From contig JAOXNS010000010.1 of NCBI GenBank assembly GCA_028571305.1, forward strand, positions 140,652 through 162,232: a stretch of 21,581 nucleotides of DNA, written 5' to 3'. The notes under the pieces are model-generated. The model saw nothing but the letters and a program-made list of their open reading frames with translations. It was not told where the DNA came from and made no database searches. Made by a program: the position numbers and the translations under genes. Source of the stretch: Magicicada cassinii (Eukaryota; Arthropoda; Insecta; Hemiptera; Cicadidae). This document shows, piece by piece, positions 9,927 to 19,001 of the stretch (position 1 is its first letter; every line of letters starts with the position of its first letter).

Positions 9927-10367
9927 TACGTTTAGTTTTAACAGGAGTTAATTATTAAGCAAAGTTGCAAAACATTATGTGAATAATATGAATGAAGTTG
10001 CAAAACACTACGTCCTGAATTTATTTGTATTTGAATTTATTTATATCATCCACACTTCGTTTTTGTGCCTCGGTTCTTCATAGTAACATTATATTATTCT
10101 TAAAACAACTACGCTTTTATGACTTGTAACTCATTGGAATTTTCCTTTTCTCTGAACAAGCTGTATTTGTAAAGCAAGAATTGTGACTGTTTTAGCGTCT
10201 TACCTCCAACGCAATTATCGTTCCTAAACTACAAAATGGGACTGGCACTCATTTTGAAGAATAGCCCTAGCTCATCTGCGTTAGGAATGTCGTATTCTAC
10301 ATGCTCATTTCGTATAACATCTCACTCACCCTTAAATAAGTTATTGATACCAGCCTTACTAATATTG

Positions 10368-10407
10368 ACTCGGTAAGTCGCTGCATATCTTCCAAAACTT
10401 ACCGAGT
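10368..10407. repeat. perfect 11-bp inverted repeat with 18-base loop
   Basis: ACTCGGTAAGT at 10368-10378 is perfectly complementary to ACTTACCGAGT at 10397-10407. No TE or RNA family was recognised. Confidence 0.6.
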
Positions 10408-10832
10408 GTTGTTTCTGGAGATGTGTAATCCAGCTGTCAGATCAGTTGAAATTTGTAGTATCCAGTAAGTTTGCTTTGACATTTTGGATTAGACAGGTCA
10501 CTGGAAACTCGAGGTTTCATTGCAATGCAACTTGTAAATTGGGGTAAACCACTTTAGCAATGCCTCATCGAAGACTTTGTGGGTTGTCTATCCTTTTAGT
10601 TCCTACTGACTAGATTAGTTTTGTTTCAATTCGACCATGTAAAATTCACGACAAATAAAGTAACCTGAACGCTTTACCACATGAATCTTCTCCTTTATTT
10701 TCTGTCCCAGCATTTAATGAAATTAACCCTTTTACAGACGGGAAAGAACGATTCAACAATTTGATGGCACCGTGGAGTGTTCTATTTATTAGCTGGTTTT
10801 ACTTGACACTCGATGCTTTAATAACTTATGTG

Positions 10833-10835
<3 letters not shown>

Positions 10836-10906
<71 letters not shown>
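10836..10906. repeat. (TG)n microsatellite
   Basis: About 35 uninterrupted TG units run directly into the assembly gap, so the true length is unknown. Cys-Val and Thr-His frames across it are artefacts of the repeat. Confidence 0.97.
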
Positions 10907-11006
10907 NNNNNNNNNNNNNNNNNNNNNNNNNNNNNNNNNNNNNNNNNNNNNNNNNNNNNNNNNNNNNNNNNNNNNNNNNNNNNNNNNNNNNNNNNNNNNN
11001 NNNNNN
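10907..11006. other. assembly gap of 100 N
   Basis: Exactly 100 N follow the (TG)n run. A round 100 is a common placeholder for a gap of unknown size, so spacing across this point should not be trusted. Confidence 0.97.
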
Positions 11007-11436
11007 ATATAATAATTAAAGCTACAACCAAGGTTAAGATTTCAGTATAGAATATTATGTTTAGAAAGTAAGATTCATTTTGCAAAATTCACTATTGTGG
11101 AGACATATTTCAAAATACGATAACATTTTGAGAATGTTTGGATATCATTTTAGTATACAAAGACTTTGAAGTATGGTAGCCTGTAATATACTACATATCT
11201 GAAATAGCCTATAATTTGTCAGTTGAAAAATCATTACAGTTGATATATAATTTAACACAGGTAACCATAGACTTCATGTTTTTATCAAAGACCCGATCCA
11301 TTATAATTCATCAGTCCACTATTATGTATACAAAATAATATAATCCTACCTTAAAAATGATAATCATTTAGGAAGACTTCATATAAATAATTATTATAAA
11401 ATAGCTATGAGCTTAAATCAGTTGCAGCAATTACAC

Positions 11437-11660
11437 TTAATCATCATTATCTTCACAACATGGCATAGGCAAGGTGCTGCCTGTTCCGCCTTCAAAGATC
11501 CTCCTGGGTCTACCCACACACCTGTGTCCTATAGGTTTATATTTCCTGACTTGTTTGGCCAGTCTGGAATCTGACATTCTTTCTAAGTTTTCTTTCCACC
11601 ATTGTTTGTAATCTTTTAATTTTTCATTCAAGTTAAATACTTGTAACTCTTCTTTTATGG
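11437..11660 (-). mobile_element. non-LTR retrotransposon (LINE), C-terminal fragment
   Basis: On the minus strand the frame reads LNEKLKDYKQWWKENLERM, then KQVRKYKPIGHR, then CVGRPRR, and ends in an acidic CEDNDD before the stop at 11437. Lys-rich helix, LERM and GRPRR are the usual end of insect endonuclease-reverse transcriptases, and they match the layout of the piece at 3425-3925. The last 65 codons are uninterrupted, but everything upstream (the RT itself) is missing, which fits a 5'-truncated insertion. The sequence at 11660-11760 gives no further match. Confidence 0.75.
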
Positions 11661-11972
11661 AACAAGAGAATCACTTGATCCAATTCTAAAAATTTAGCAG
11701 TTACATTAAAAAAAATCTTCATTCAATAATAACCATGTTTTATTATCCAAATCATTACATTTACATTATAATGATATTATTAAATATCATAAAATGTCAG
11801 GCCTATATCAAATCAGCACCATTTCAAAACATATGGCAATAAGTTTGCTAACAAACACTGGTTTCTGCCAAAAGAGTATTTTTTTAACTATAAATGTTTT
11901 ACAAGAACAGATTAGTTATATGTATATGGTATGTTTATAATTCTGTACATTGCACATTAAAAAAAAGGCTAC

Positions 11973-12169
11973 CTTGTTAAGTTGCTCCTGGATGAGTTCA
12001 AGATTTGCAGTTCTTACTTCCGCAGAGAGAGCAACCTCTGCCTCATTCAGCCAGTGCTGACAATGTTCAACATCGGCTTCGAACTTTTTCCTTGCAGCAA
12101 GTAAGTCAGCAAATGATAAAACCTTATTGTGTGCCTTCTTTTGAAGCCCTTCAAATTCCTTAGTCACAC
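11973..12169 (-). CDS. internal exon of a large spectrin-repeat protein (Msp300/nesprin-like candidate)
   Basis: The exon is read from 12169 to 11973. It is preceded by TTTTGTAG (acceptor) and followed by GTAGCC (donor), with two bases of a split codon and then 65 full codons ending in phase 0. The peptide TKEFEGLQKKAHNKVLSFAD continues with LLAARKKFEADVEHCQHWLN and EAEVALSAEV, ending LIQEQLNK. The pattern of heptads, with a single conserved Trp inside a helix and Lys/Glu-rich ends, is that of a spectrin repeat, spanning the end of one repeat and the first helix of the next. Such repeats form long rods linking actin to nuclei or membranes. The style fits insect Msp300/nesprin, but dystonin/Shot or spectrin are possible. 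The neighbouring exons are outside the window or lost in long introns. The frame is clean, so this looks like a live host exon. Confidence 0.72.
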
Positions 12170-14600
12170 CTACAAAATGTCATTCAATACATACATACAA
12201 AATGTCATAGATACAATACACAACATTAGTAAAGGTAGAATACAGAAGGTTAATTAAAGAATAAGTGGTAGGGGGGAGGTGTTCATATTAAATATTAGGA
12301 ACAGTTATTTTTGATGGTGTGATGATATTAATTATTGGGAAGAGTGATTTTTTTACCTACTTACCAATATTCTTAATTTAGTCTGGTATTCTGTTACTTT
12401 TAAAAGTAACTTTGTAATCCCTGTACCGAATATGATCATCCTTTTGATTTGTGTTTGTGTGTGTGTGTACTCCATCACAAAAAAACTAAAGAAAGAGGAA
12501 GACCTAAAAGAAGTCCAAGAATTCTTGAAAGAAGAGGAAAATGGGGAAGATAACAAGGCACTGTCACTAGATAGAAAAAGAATAGACAAAATTTGTGGAT
12601 TAATAGTTTTAATTATTTATCCATTACTAAGGTAAACACATTTGGACTACATATATATAAAAAATATATATCATATGTTTATTAATATATATAGACTTTC
12701 ACGTATGAACTTACTATTCGTTGTCACTTCCCCAAACGTTTCGAGGTGATGTTCCTCTTCCTCAGTGGGAGTAAATACTGATTGCCGATTACAGAATAAC
12801 CGTTATGGACTATAGGTGTGTATGGTGGGGGTTGATGGTGGGAAGGGATTGGCGCTGAGGTTCAAATTGTGTGTTTGGATCAGCGTATCGAATAGTGTAT
12901 GTGATTTATAATGTAATTGTTCATTTAATATGTTGTTTGGTTGTAGTTTGTCATAACTGTATATTTCAAGTTAAATGGTAATTTAGGCTATTACAGTTTC
13001 TATTAATTAATGTAAATAAAACTAATTCATAAAATAGGCTGAAATAAACATTGAATAAAGATACTGATAAATTTTATACTTTCGCAAGATTTTGAAAACG
13101 TTTAGGTATACAAAACACACACAGCTTTATAACATAAAGGCCTCCCTCAGGTGTAAGGATTTTTTTTTACACAAGTTATGACAAAACACTTAATATACGA
13201 TAAGATCTGCTCCTCCATTCAAACATTAGGCGTGCGGTCTGTTGTGCCACCGACCGTGGTACAATACCACTGCCACAGAGAAATCAGCCATCAAGTAACC
13301 TCGTAGTGTGTGTGTGTGCCACTTATCAAGCCCAACTAAGACCGCTGTATTATTGTTCCCAGAGACAGGAGTGGGCAGTCAGACCGAATTATGTGACCTT
13401 GACAGGATCCCAGCTGTTGTGCAATTGTGAACCACTGTGTCGGCCCCCGCGTCACTACTTGATTAGATAAAATGCTTAATTTTAGTAGCACAATCCGAAA
13501 GCTGCATTATCAAATTTTTGCAGGCATTTGGGATAATATAAAGTTCCAATTAGTAACTCAAGCTCTTACGTAGGCATATCAGATAACTCTAGTTAATTTG
13601 TATTTTTTTTTTATTTTTCATTAAGATTAATTATGAATCTACCGTAAAATATATTATTCCCACAGTGAAATATACCTGTGTGCTGTTAAAATTAAGGCGT
13701 TCAAACAATTCCGAACTTATTACTGGTTCTAAATCTCTTACTGTTCATTGCCATTTGAAGACAGTACACAGTCAGTACGTTTGTCATAATACTGTTTCAG
13801 TTGTAATTACATAGTGATCAAAACTGCATAGATAAATTCAAAACAGAAGATGATAAAGTAACGTTTTTTAATATCTATTTAAAGACTCACAACAAACATT
13901 ACTTTTAATTGTTAAAGATTAACATTAAAACGAATGTTGATTCCAGAAATTTGTAGTGAGTAAATAATGATACAGGTCCCATAGAAAGAATTTTTCATGT
14001 GTTCCAGATAATTTTAATATATTTCTCAAGTCAAAGTATTTCTCGAATAGTTTTCGCTTTTAGGGACGACATAATACGACATTACGGTTGACACAAAGGA
14101 ACGATTTTTATAAACGACATTGAAACCTAACATTCGGCACTGCGTTTCCGTTCTAAACACCAACAACGGTTTACGTTTACATAGTGTACTTTAGCTTTGT
14201 ATTTATCTGTGACTGTGTAGCGTGATTTCGTGAATGTTCTAATCTGTTAAAAGGAAACATTCACGTTGCTACTACTAAGAATAGATACAGAATCGCATAT
14301 AACATAAAACTCTCAAATTCTCATTGCATCACGGGAATTTCTACCTAAACAGACTACTTTGATGAAATGGCTTTGTAGATATTTCGAAAAAAATTTTGAA
14401 AATAGATAAAATATTTATTGAAACCCTTCATACTTATTTCCTAGAAGCTTTCGATGAAAAAACAATGATTGTAAGGAAAAATTATTATAATTAATTTTTA
14501 AAAGTGACTAGTTGATTTCAAATCGAAGATCTGTGAGAAAAACTCTAAAATCGTCAATAACGATATAGTCTACATATTGGTATAACGTGGTATGAGTTTT
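12170..14600. other. spacer or intron, no gene seen
   Basis: If the spectrin exon is part of a live gene, the stretch just right of it is that gene's upstream intron. It holds a short (GT)n run near 12450-12468, an AT run near 12645-12692, a possible repeat remnant at 12690-12860, and a GC-richer block at 13200-13470 that I could not assign. No second exon of the spectrin gene was recognised. Confidence 0.4.
12690..12860 (-). repeat. unclassified interspersed-repeat remnant
   Basis: On the minus strand an open stretch reads VFTPTEEEEHHLETFGEV with CTCGAAACGTTTGG inside. The block differs in composition from its AT-rich surroundings and looks like a transposon remnant, perhaps the edge of a Penelope-like element, but I could not place it. 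Confidence 0.25.
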
Positions 14601-14665
14601 ATAGAGTGACTGGCGCAAGAATGCTTGTGAACTTAACTCTATGCTTGTGAGTAACTGGCGCAATA
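14601..14665 (+). repeat. short direct repeats
   Basis: ACTGGCGCAA occurs at 14609 and again 45 bases later, and ATGCTTGTGA occurs at 14621 and 14641. The repeats lie about 180 bases upstream of the orphan coding sequence at 14842. Whether they are regulatory is unknown. Confidence 0.55.
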
Positions 14666-14841
14666 ATAGTGATCAGTAACACTCTCTTATCAAAGCTTAA
14701 CAACATTGATGCCTTCATGTTTCACAAATATTTACAATTGTATGTAAAAGAATGTTGGCCATCAGAAATACTAAAGTGTACAAAAACGTAAGAGTTATAT
14801 TGTTATCAAAATAAAGTTACCTTACGCTTTGTTCGTTGTAG

Positions 14842-15359
14842 CATTGGTGATATTAAACCGTTTTGAAATAACATTTTGCTTTTACGGTACTTACTTGCCA
14901 CCAATGTACAGGACAGTAATCCCCGGCCTGAGGAATGTTACAGTGTACGAAGGGTTCGATTATGCCGAGGAGCCAATTTTGCAACTACATTGGATAGAAT
15001 TCTTGGACGATTACATTCCTGAGAGGCTGCAATATCCATCATTTTATCGAGGCGAAGGTGAAGATCTGATAATGCGCGTAATAGCTTTCAACGGAAACTT
15101 GTATCACCTTATGGGAAAAGTCAAATTACATGAAAAAGCGGTTTTAGAATATGCATTTTCTATGAAACAACAAAACGGTCCATATTTTCTTAAAGTAGAC
15201 AACAATTATGAAGACATGATGTTATTTTACAATTGGACAATACCAGATTGCCAAGAACTAGAGAAATATGTAAATGACACAGCAATAATATGGGGCGAAT
15301 TTAATACTCTACTGGAGACGATAGACTATGTGCCAGACATAGTGTATAATGACAAGTAA
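14842..15359 (+). CDS. orphan protein, probable terminal exon
   Basis: An open frame of about 172 codons ends in TAA at 15357-15359, with AATAAA only 20 bases later. There is no ATG at its beginning, and TTCGTTGTAG just before 14842 is a good splice acceptor, so this is probably the last exon. One possible first exon is 14709-14739: it starts with ATG, ends before GTATGT, and would join in frame across a 102-base intron, but this is a guess. The protein starts with a hydrophobic stretch, followed by PPMYRTVIPGLRNVTVYEGF, and is acidic and aromatic-rich (many Tyr, Phe, Trp), ending VPDIVYNDK. NVT, NWT and NDT could be N-glycosylation sites. No known family was recognised. It could be secreted. 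It is uninterrupted and has regular codon use, unlike the nearby transposon remains. The next gene, at 19002, lies on the same strand. Confidence 0.6.
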
Positions 15360-15378
15360 TACTGTCCTCTACCTATTG

Positions 15379-15384
15379 AATAAA
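15379..15384 (+). promoter_or_regulatory. polyadenylation signal AATAAA
   Basis: AATAAA sits 20 bases past the stop of the orphan gene at 14842-15359. Such a short 3' end is unusual but workable, and it supports the stop as the natural end of a transcribed gene. Confidence 0.6.
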
Positions 15385-16367
15385 ATTGCGTGAAACTTTA
15401 TAGAATACTTACTTAGAATACGTTTAAGAAGAGATTTTATAATGAGAATTTAGACACACTAATTTATTTGGCTGAAAGTCAAATTAGTAGTACTGTATCG
15501 GAGTAAACATGATAATGTTATATACGTCAAAATTAATGTTTAAAGGAACCAGTTAAATAGCTTAACTATACTTCATTTTATGAAACTGCAACTTGAAGAA
15601 TATATTTTAATAATAATCTATATTTATATTATGACAAGTATACACCAAGATAATCGGTAAGAGAAGGTGTAGGCTATCACGTTTTGTTACATATCAGACT
15701 TGACGTAATCCTAAGTTATACGAACTTTTTACTTGTATGCTGTATTTAGGTTAGAAAAGCGAGACTTCTACTAACTTGATAAGCGGTCAATGTGGTACAA
15801 AGATGAAATGCAAAATTTTTAAATAACTGATGTCCTTTAAATGATAGAGGCTTTATTTCAATTAAAAAACTTTAAATCATAAGACAAACCTATTTCAATT
15901 TGAAACAGAAAAACGAAAGTAAGGCACAGCAAAACATAAACGAGGCACGGCAGTGGCTGCCCCTGGGTAGGCCTGTACTGCATGCATGCAAGGAAGCACC
16001 TGAGAGACTTCCAATCGCACAAACACCCAAACAGCTGAAAAATCTTTGTTTACGTGTAACTTTGCTAGAGTCAAGCCCGCACGCCCAGTTCAAAATAACG
16101 TAAGAAATTGGGTTAGTTGATTCCAACTAGTATGTAGTTTGGTAGTTTCTGTCTCAACCATCTGAAAACACATAAGAAGGCTTAGATTTAGAAAAAAAAA
16201 TTCCGCATACGATGACTAGCAGAACTCTCGACTTTTCAAAATCAATCAGGTTTTGTTGCAGTTCAATTTAAGTTTTAGCCTGAATTCTAGCACACAGTTA
16301 TGTCTCTTTTAGACTTACATTTGCTGTAAATTTCATAAAAATCCATAAAGCATAATATGTTGAATTA

Positions 16368-16432
16368 TTATAATATATTATATTATATTGTATTATAAAT
16401 AAAATTATATTATAATTTTGAAATTGAGTTAT
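16368..16432. repeat. (TATTA)n-like AT microsatellite
   Basis: Repeated TATTATA and TATTATATT words with almost no G or C over about 65 bases. Confidence 0.7.
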
Positions 16433-16745
16433 TATAGAATGTTTCTATATTCAATTGCTTTCGTTTTTCATTAGATTTTGTACGTACTCTAATCTGCACA
16501 CATTTGATGACAAACCAATCATAACAAAAGAAAATTATCTCTATGTTTTTTTGCGACATGTAGACGCCGAGATATTAAAAAATACTACAGAAAAGATGAT
16601 TAAAATGAAAGAAAAGAAAGTGAAATAGGCAAAGGAAGAAAATTCCCGAACGGATTCTTCGATCACCAGAGTATGTTACAAAATAATTTGTTCCATCTCA
16701 GTGCAATCTCTTTTACAAACTTTTCAAATGGGCGTACTTCACTAA

Positions 16746-16960
16746 TTGATCACCTACATATTGCACGCAACTTACTGGTTGACCGTCTACAAATTGCGAT
16801 CTTCACACAATAATGATTAATCACCTACATATTGGTTGATCGCTTACAAATTTCACTGCACCCACAATAATAACGGATCGTCTATATGTATTGCGCCATT
16901 ATACTGGTTGATTGTCTATGAAATGGACTGCACACAATCCTTGATTACCTACACGTTGAG
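16746..16960 (+). repeat. decayed minisatellite, about seven units
   Basis: A motif close to TTGATCRYCTACAWATTG recurs at about 16746, 16779, 16816, 16836, 16875, 16908 and 16941. Spacing is 33 to 39 bases except for one of about 20. CACACAATAAT and TACTGG also recur between some copies, so units of about 33 and 70 bases are both visible. Copies differ by several substitutions, so the array is old. Confidence 0.65.
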
Positions 16961-17214
16961 CCACACTCATGCATCACTGCGTTCTACAATTGGTATATAG
17001 TTTTTATAATATACATAAACACAACTAAAAAAATTAAGTGCGAAAAAATATGTGTTTTTTTTAATAAACTAGACTATTTGGAGAGATTTCAAATGCCTTT
17101 CAAATCGTAGCTTGTGCTACTGTACTACTGACAGTAGCTTAACAGGGAGACAGACTCTCGCCTCTGATCTGCAGCTGCACACACGAAATAATTATCTGTG
17201 AGTAGCGAAAAGAA

Positions 17215-18170
17215 CGGAGTAACGAAAGAGGTCGTAAACGGGCTTAGACTTAGATACAGAAGCACGAACCTGATAATCGATTGTCTAGCCTTCACAGATG
17301 ATCTTGTGATCTTTCCTGATTTTCTAGGCACAACTGGAAAATAAATTAACCAACTCATGACTTAAGCGACAATGACGGGCCTCCAGATCTCCTTTGAGAA
17401 AACTTAATTCACATCGTACATTAGGCCGGTTCCTAGATACGAAGCAGCAAAAAATCAAGCAAAAGTTTAAAAATTGAGGCAAAGAGCTGGAACCCAATAT
17501 CTCTGAGAAAGAAGCCATCGCATCAAGGATCAACATGATAGAAAAATCATGTCATTAACAAAATGATTATTAACTCAATCCCAAGCTGAGTCACTACTGG
17601 ACAGTCATTTTCACGATGAATAGAAAAGGTCTGATCGATAAACTAGAAGCAAAAGAAAGAAAGAATGTAAAAAAAATATTAGGCCTAGTACACAAAACGG
17701 CACAACTACGAGTTCGTCTTCTGTAGTCACCGTTATACATATAACGGTACCTCTTCTGTGTATAGTTGCACACGTATGCGGAAAAGGTAACGGATGCAAC
17801 TCGGAAAAGAAGCATTGCCTTCTATGGGCATGTGACTCGAATGCGTCCGGAGTAATTGACCAATCGGATGTTTGCCTATTTTCTAAGTAAGAAAAACAGT
17901 AAGACCTGGTTCACCAGGGTGGAAAGGAACCTGCAAGAAGCCTATACCAAAGTGAAAACATTCAGGAACGTGACCCTCTTAAGGAGAAACTTAGAACACA
18001 ACAGAGTTTCCAGAAAAAATCCAAGCTGAGAACGGGGAATACATGATATGAAGAAAGAAAGGAAGCACACCGAAAACGAATGCAGAAATATTGTGCAAAA
18101 TGTAAAGCTAAAGGAAGAAAACGGTTAATATAACGTGGTCCATATTTGGCCGAAACGAAAAAACATTCAC
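17215..18170 (+). mobile_element. non-LTR retrotransposon (LINE), reverse transcriptase to C-terminus, degraded
   Basis: This is a second type of endonuclease-reverse transcriptase, on the plus strand. The catalytic box reads CLAFTDDLVIF, with FTDD at 17291-17302 where such elements usually have FADD. It is followed by GLQISFEKT near 17380 and MNRKGLIDKLEAKERK near 17615-17660, then KVTDATRKRSIAFYGHVTRM near 17785-17842, then TWFTRVERNLQEAYTK and a Lys-rich end near 18120. Several frame changes and stops separate these blocks, so the copy is dead. The 5' part (endonuclease and early RT) is missing, which fits 5' truncation. Its wording differs from the elements at 3425-7590 and 11437, so it is another family. 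Confidence 0.78.
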
Positions 18171-18399
18171 ATTGTTAGTAAGTTGTCTTAAATCTTACTT
18201 GATAAGTAAGTTAGGCCTATAGACAGAAATTCACGAATAAATAAATTTTTAATAACTTTATAAAGTAACGTGTTATTTGAAACTGTTTTCATCTATAGAT
18301 GACTTGATTTTAACTGTAAATGAGTTTAATTATTTAATATATAAAGATAATGGCTACTTTTCATACCACCGTAGTAGCTGGAAGTATGGTAGGCTGCAA

Positions 18400-18590
18400 C
18401 TTTGAGCGGTACAGCACACAAAGAAAGTAATGAAGCCGCCGGCAATACCCAACGACGTTATCACAGGGGAATTCATTTTGTCACCCTGGAGGCTAATAAA
18501 CGCAACCTGATTTTATGGTGCTGTCCAGGAGTCGACCTCGAGACTCTAACTTAGTACCTAGGCCCACTGGTCTATTAAGCCCCTTTTTAC
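18400..18590 (-). mobile_element. possible tRNA-derived SINE
   Basis: On the minus strand, starting near 18588, GGGGCTTAATAGACCAGTGGG resembles an RNA polymerase III A box, and about 30 bases on GAGGTCGACTCC resembles a B box. The following 120 bases are GC-richer than the surroundings and contain no reading frame. A tRNA-like head followed by an unrelated body is the usual SINE layout. No A-rich tail or target-site duplication was made out. A degraded tRNA pseudogene is an alternative. Confidence 0.4.
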
Positions 18591-18964
18591 TTTTTATAAT
18601 TCTTGTCTGATTCACAGTATCGTCATAAAAAACTTTATTGAATATATTTTGATAATGTGTATCACTTCCAGTTAAAATATTTTCAGAACACGGATTTTTA
18701 ATCCCAACTATAAAGAAAGTGCATTGTACAGTTAGTACTATATAAATAAACGTTTAATAAATTTCCGGTATTTTAATAATTATAATATCAACTACTAAAT
18801 CAATCACAGCATATCTATTGTAGACCCAGATACTTGGTAAACAGTTTCCAGGAAATTGAAGAATAAGGTTAATTCCGATTAACTACTATCCAATACATGC
18901 AAATGAGACTCTTAACAATCCTTTTATCTTGATGATAAGCCTAAAAGATCGTTTTATAACTCAG

Positions 18965-18974
18965 TATATATAAG
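18965..18974 (+). promoter_or_regulatory. TATA box of the gene at 19002
   Basis: TATATATAAG lies 37 bases before the ATG. A start site 25 to 31 bases downstream would fall near 18990-18996, leaving a 5' leader of about ten bases or fewer. That is unusually short, but the box is a good match. In such AT-rich DNA a chance match is possible. Confidence 0.45.
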
Positions 18975-19001
18975 TTTTAGCACTGAACTTTATTTAATAA
19001 T

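Larger units (their letters stand above)
8795..10835. other. AT-rich spacer, no gene seen
   Basis: Long T-rich and A-rich runs (worst near 9400-9620) with only short chance frames. Two palindromes at 9894-9926 and 10368-10407 are listed separately. If the exon at 11973 belongs to a large host gene, this could be intron or flank. Confidence 0.45.
15385..17214. other. spacer, no gene seen
   Basis: Mostly AT-rich. It includes a GC-richer block at 15925-16095 that contains a 12-bp palindrome TGCATGCATGCA at 15979-15990 and open frames on both strands but no recognisable domain; an AT microsatellite at 16368-16432; and the minisatellite at 16746-16960. Confidence 0.45.

Noticed and set aside
10761-11085. 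Open frames across the (TG)n run and the gap
   Set aside because: They consist of Cys-Val or Thr-His repeats and unknown residues produced by the microsatellite and the N run.
12432-12635. Lys/Glu-rich frame on the plus strand
   Set aside because: It begins in a GT repeat, has no domain, no splice sites and biased composition caused by A-rich DNA. It could be a LINE tail but this could not be shown.
15890-16126. Overlapping frames on both strands in the GC-rich block
   Set aside because: Neither has a domain or splice sites; the block is reported as unexplained sequence instead.
16746-16960. CRISPR-like array
   Set aside because: Units are diverged, spacing is uneven and the context is animal DNA; it is a decayed minisatellite.
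17125-17815. Several minus-strand frames
   Set aside because: They lie antisense to the plus-strand LINE, which carries the recognisable reverse transcriptase motifs.
18525-18590. Functional tRNA gene
   Set aside because: Only box-like words are present; a proper cloverleaf with matching arms could not be drawn, so a SINE head is more likely.
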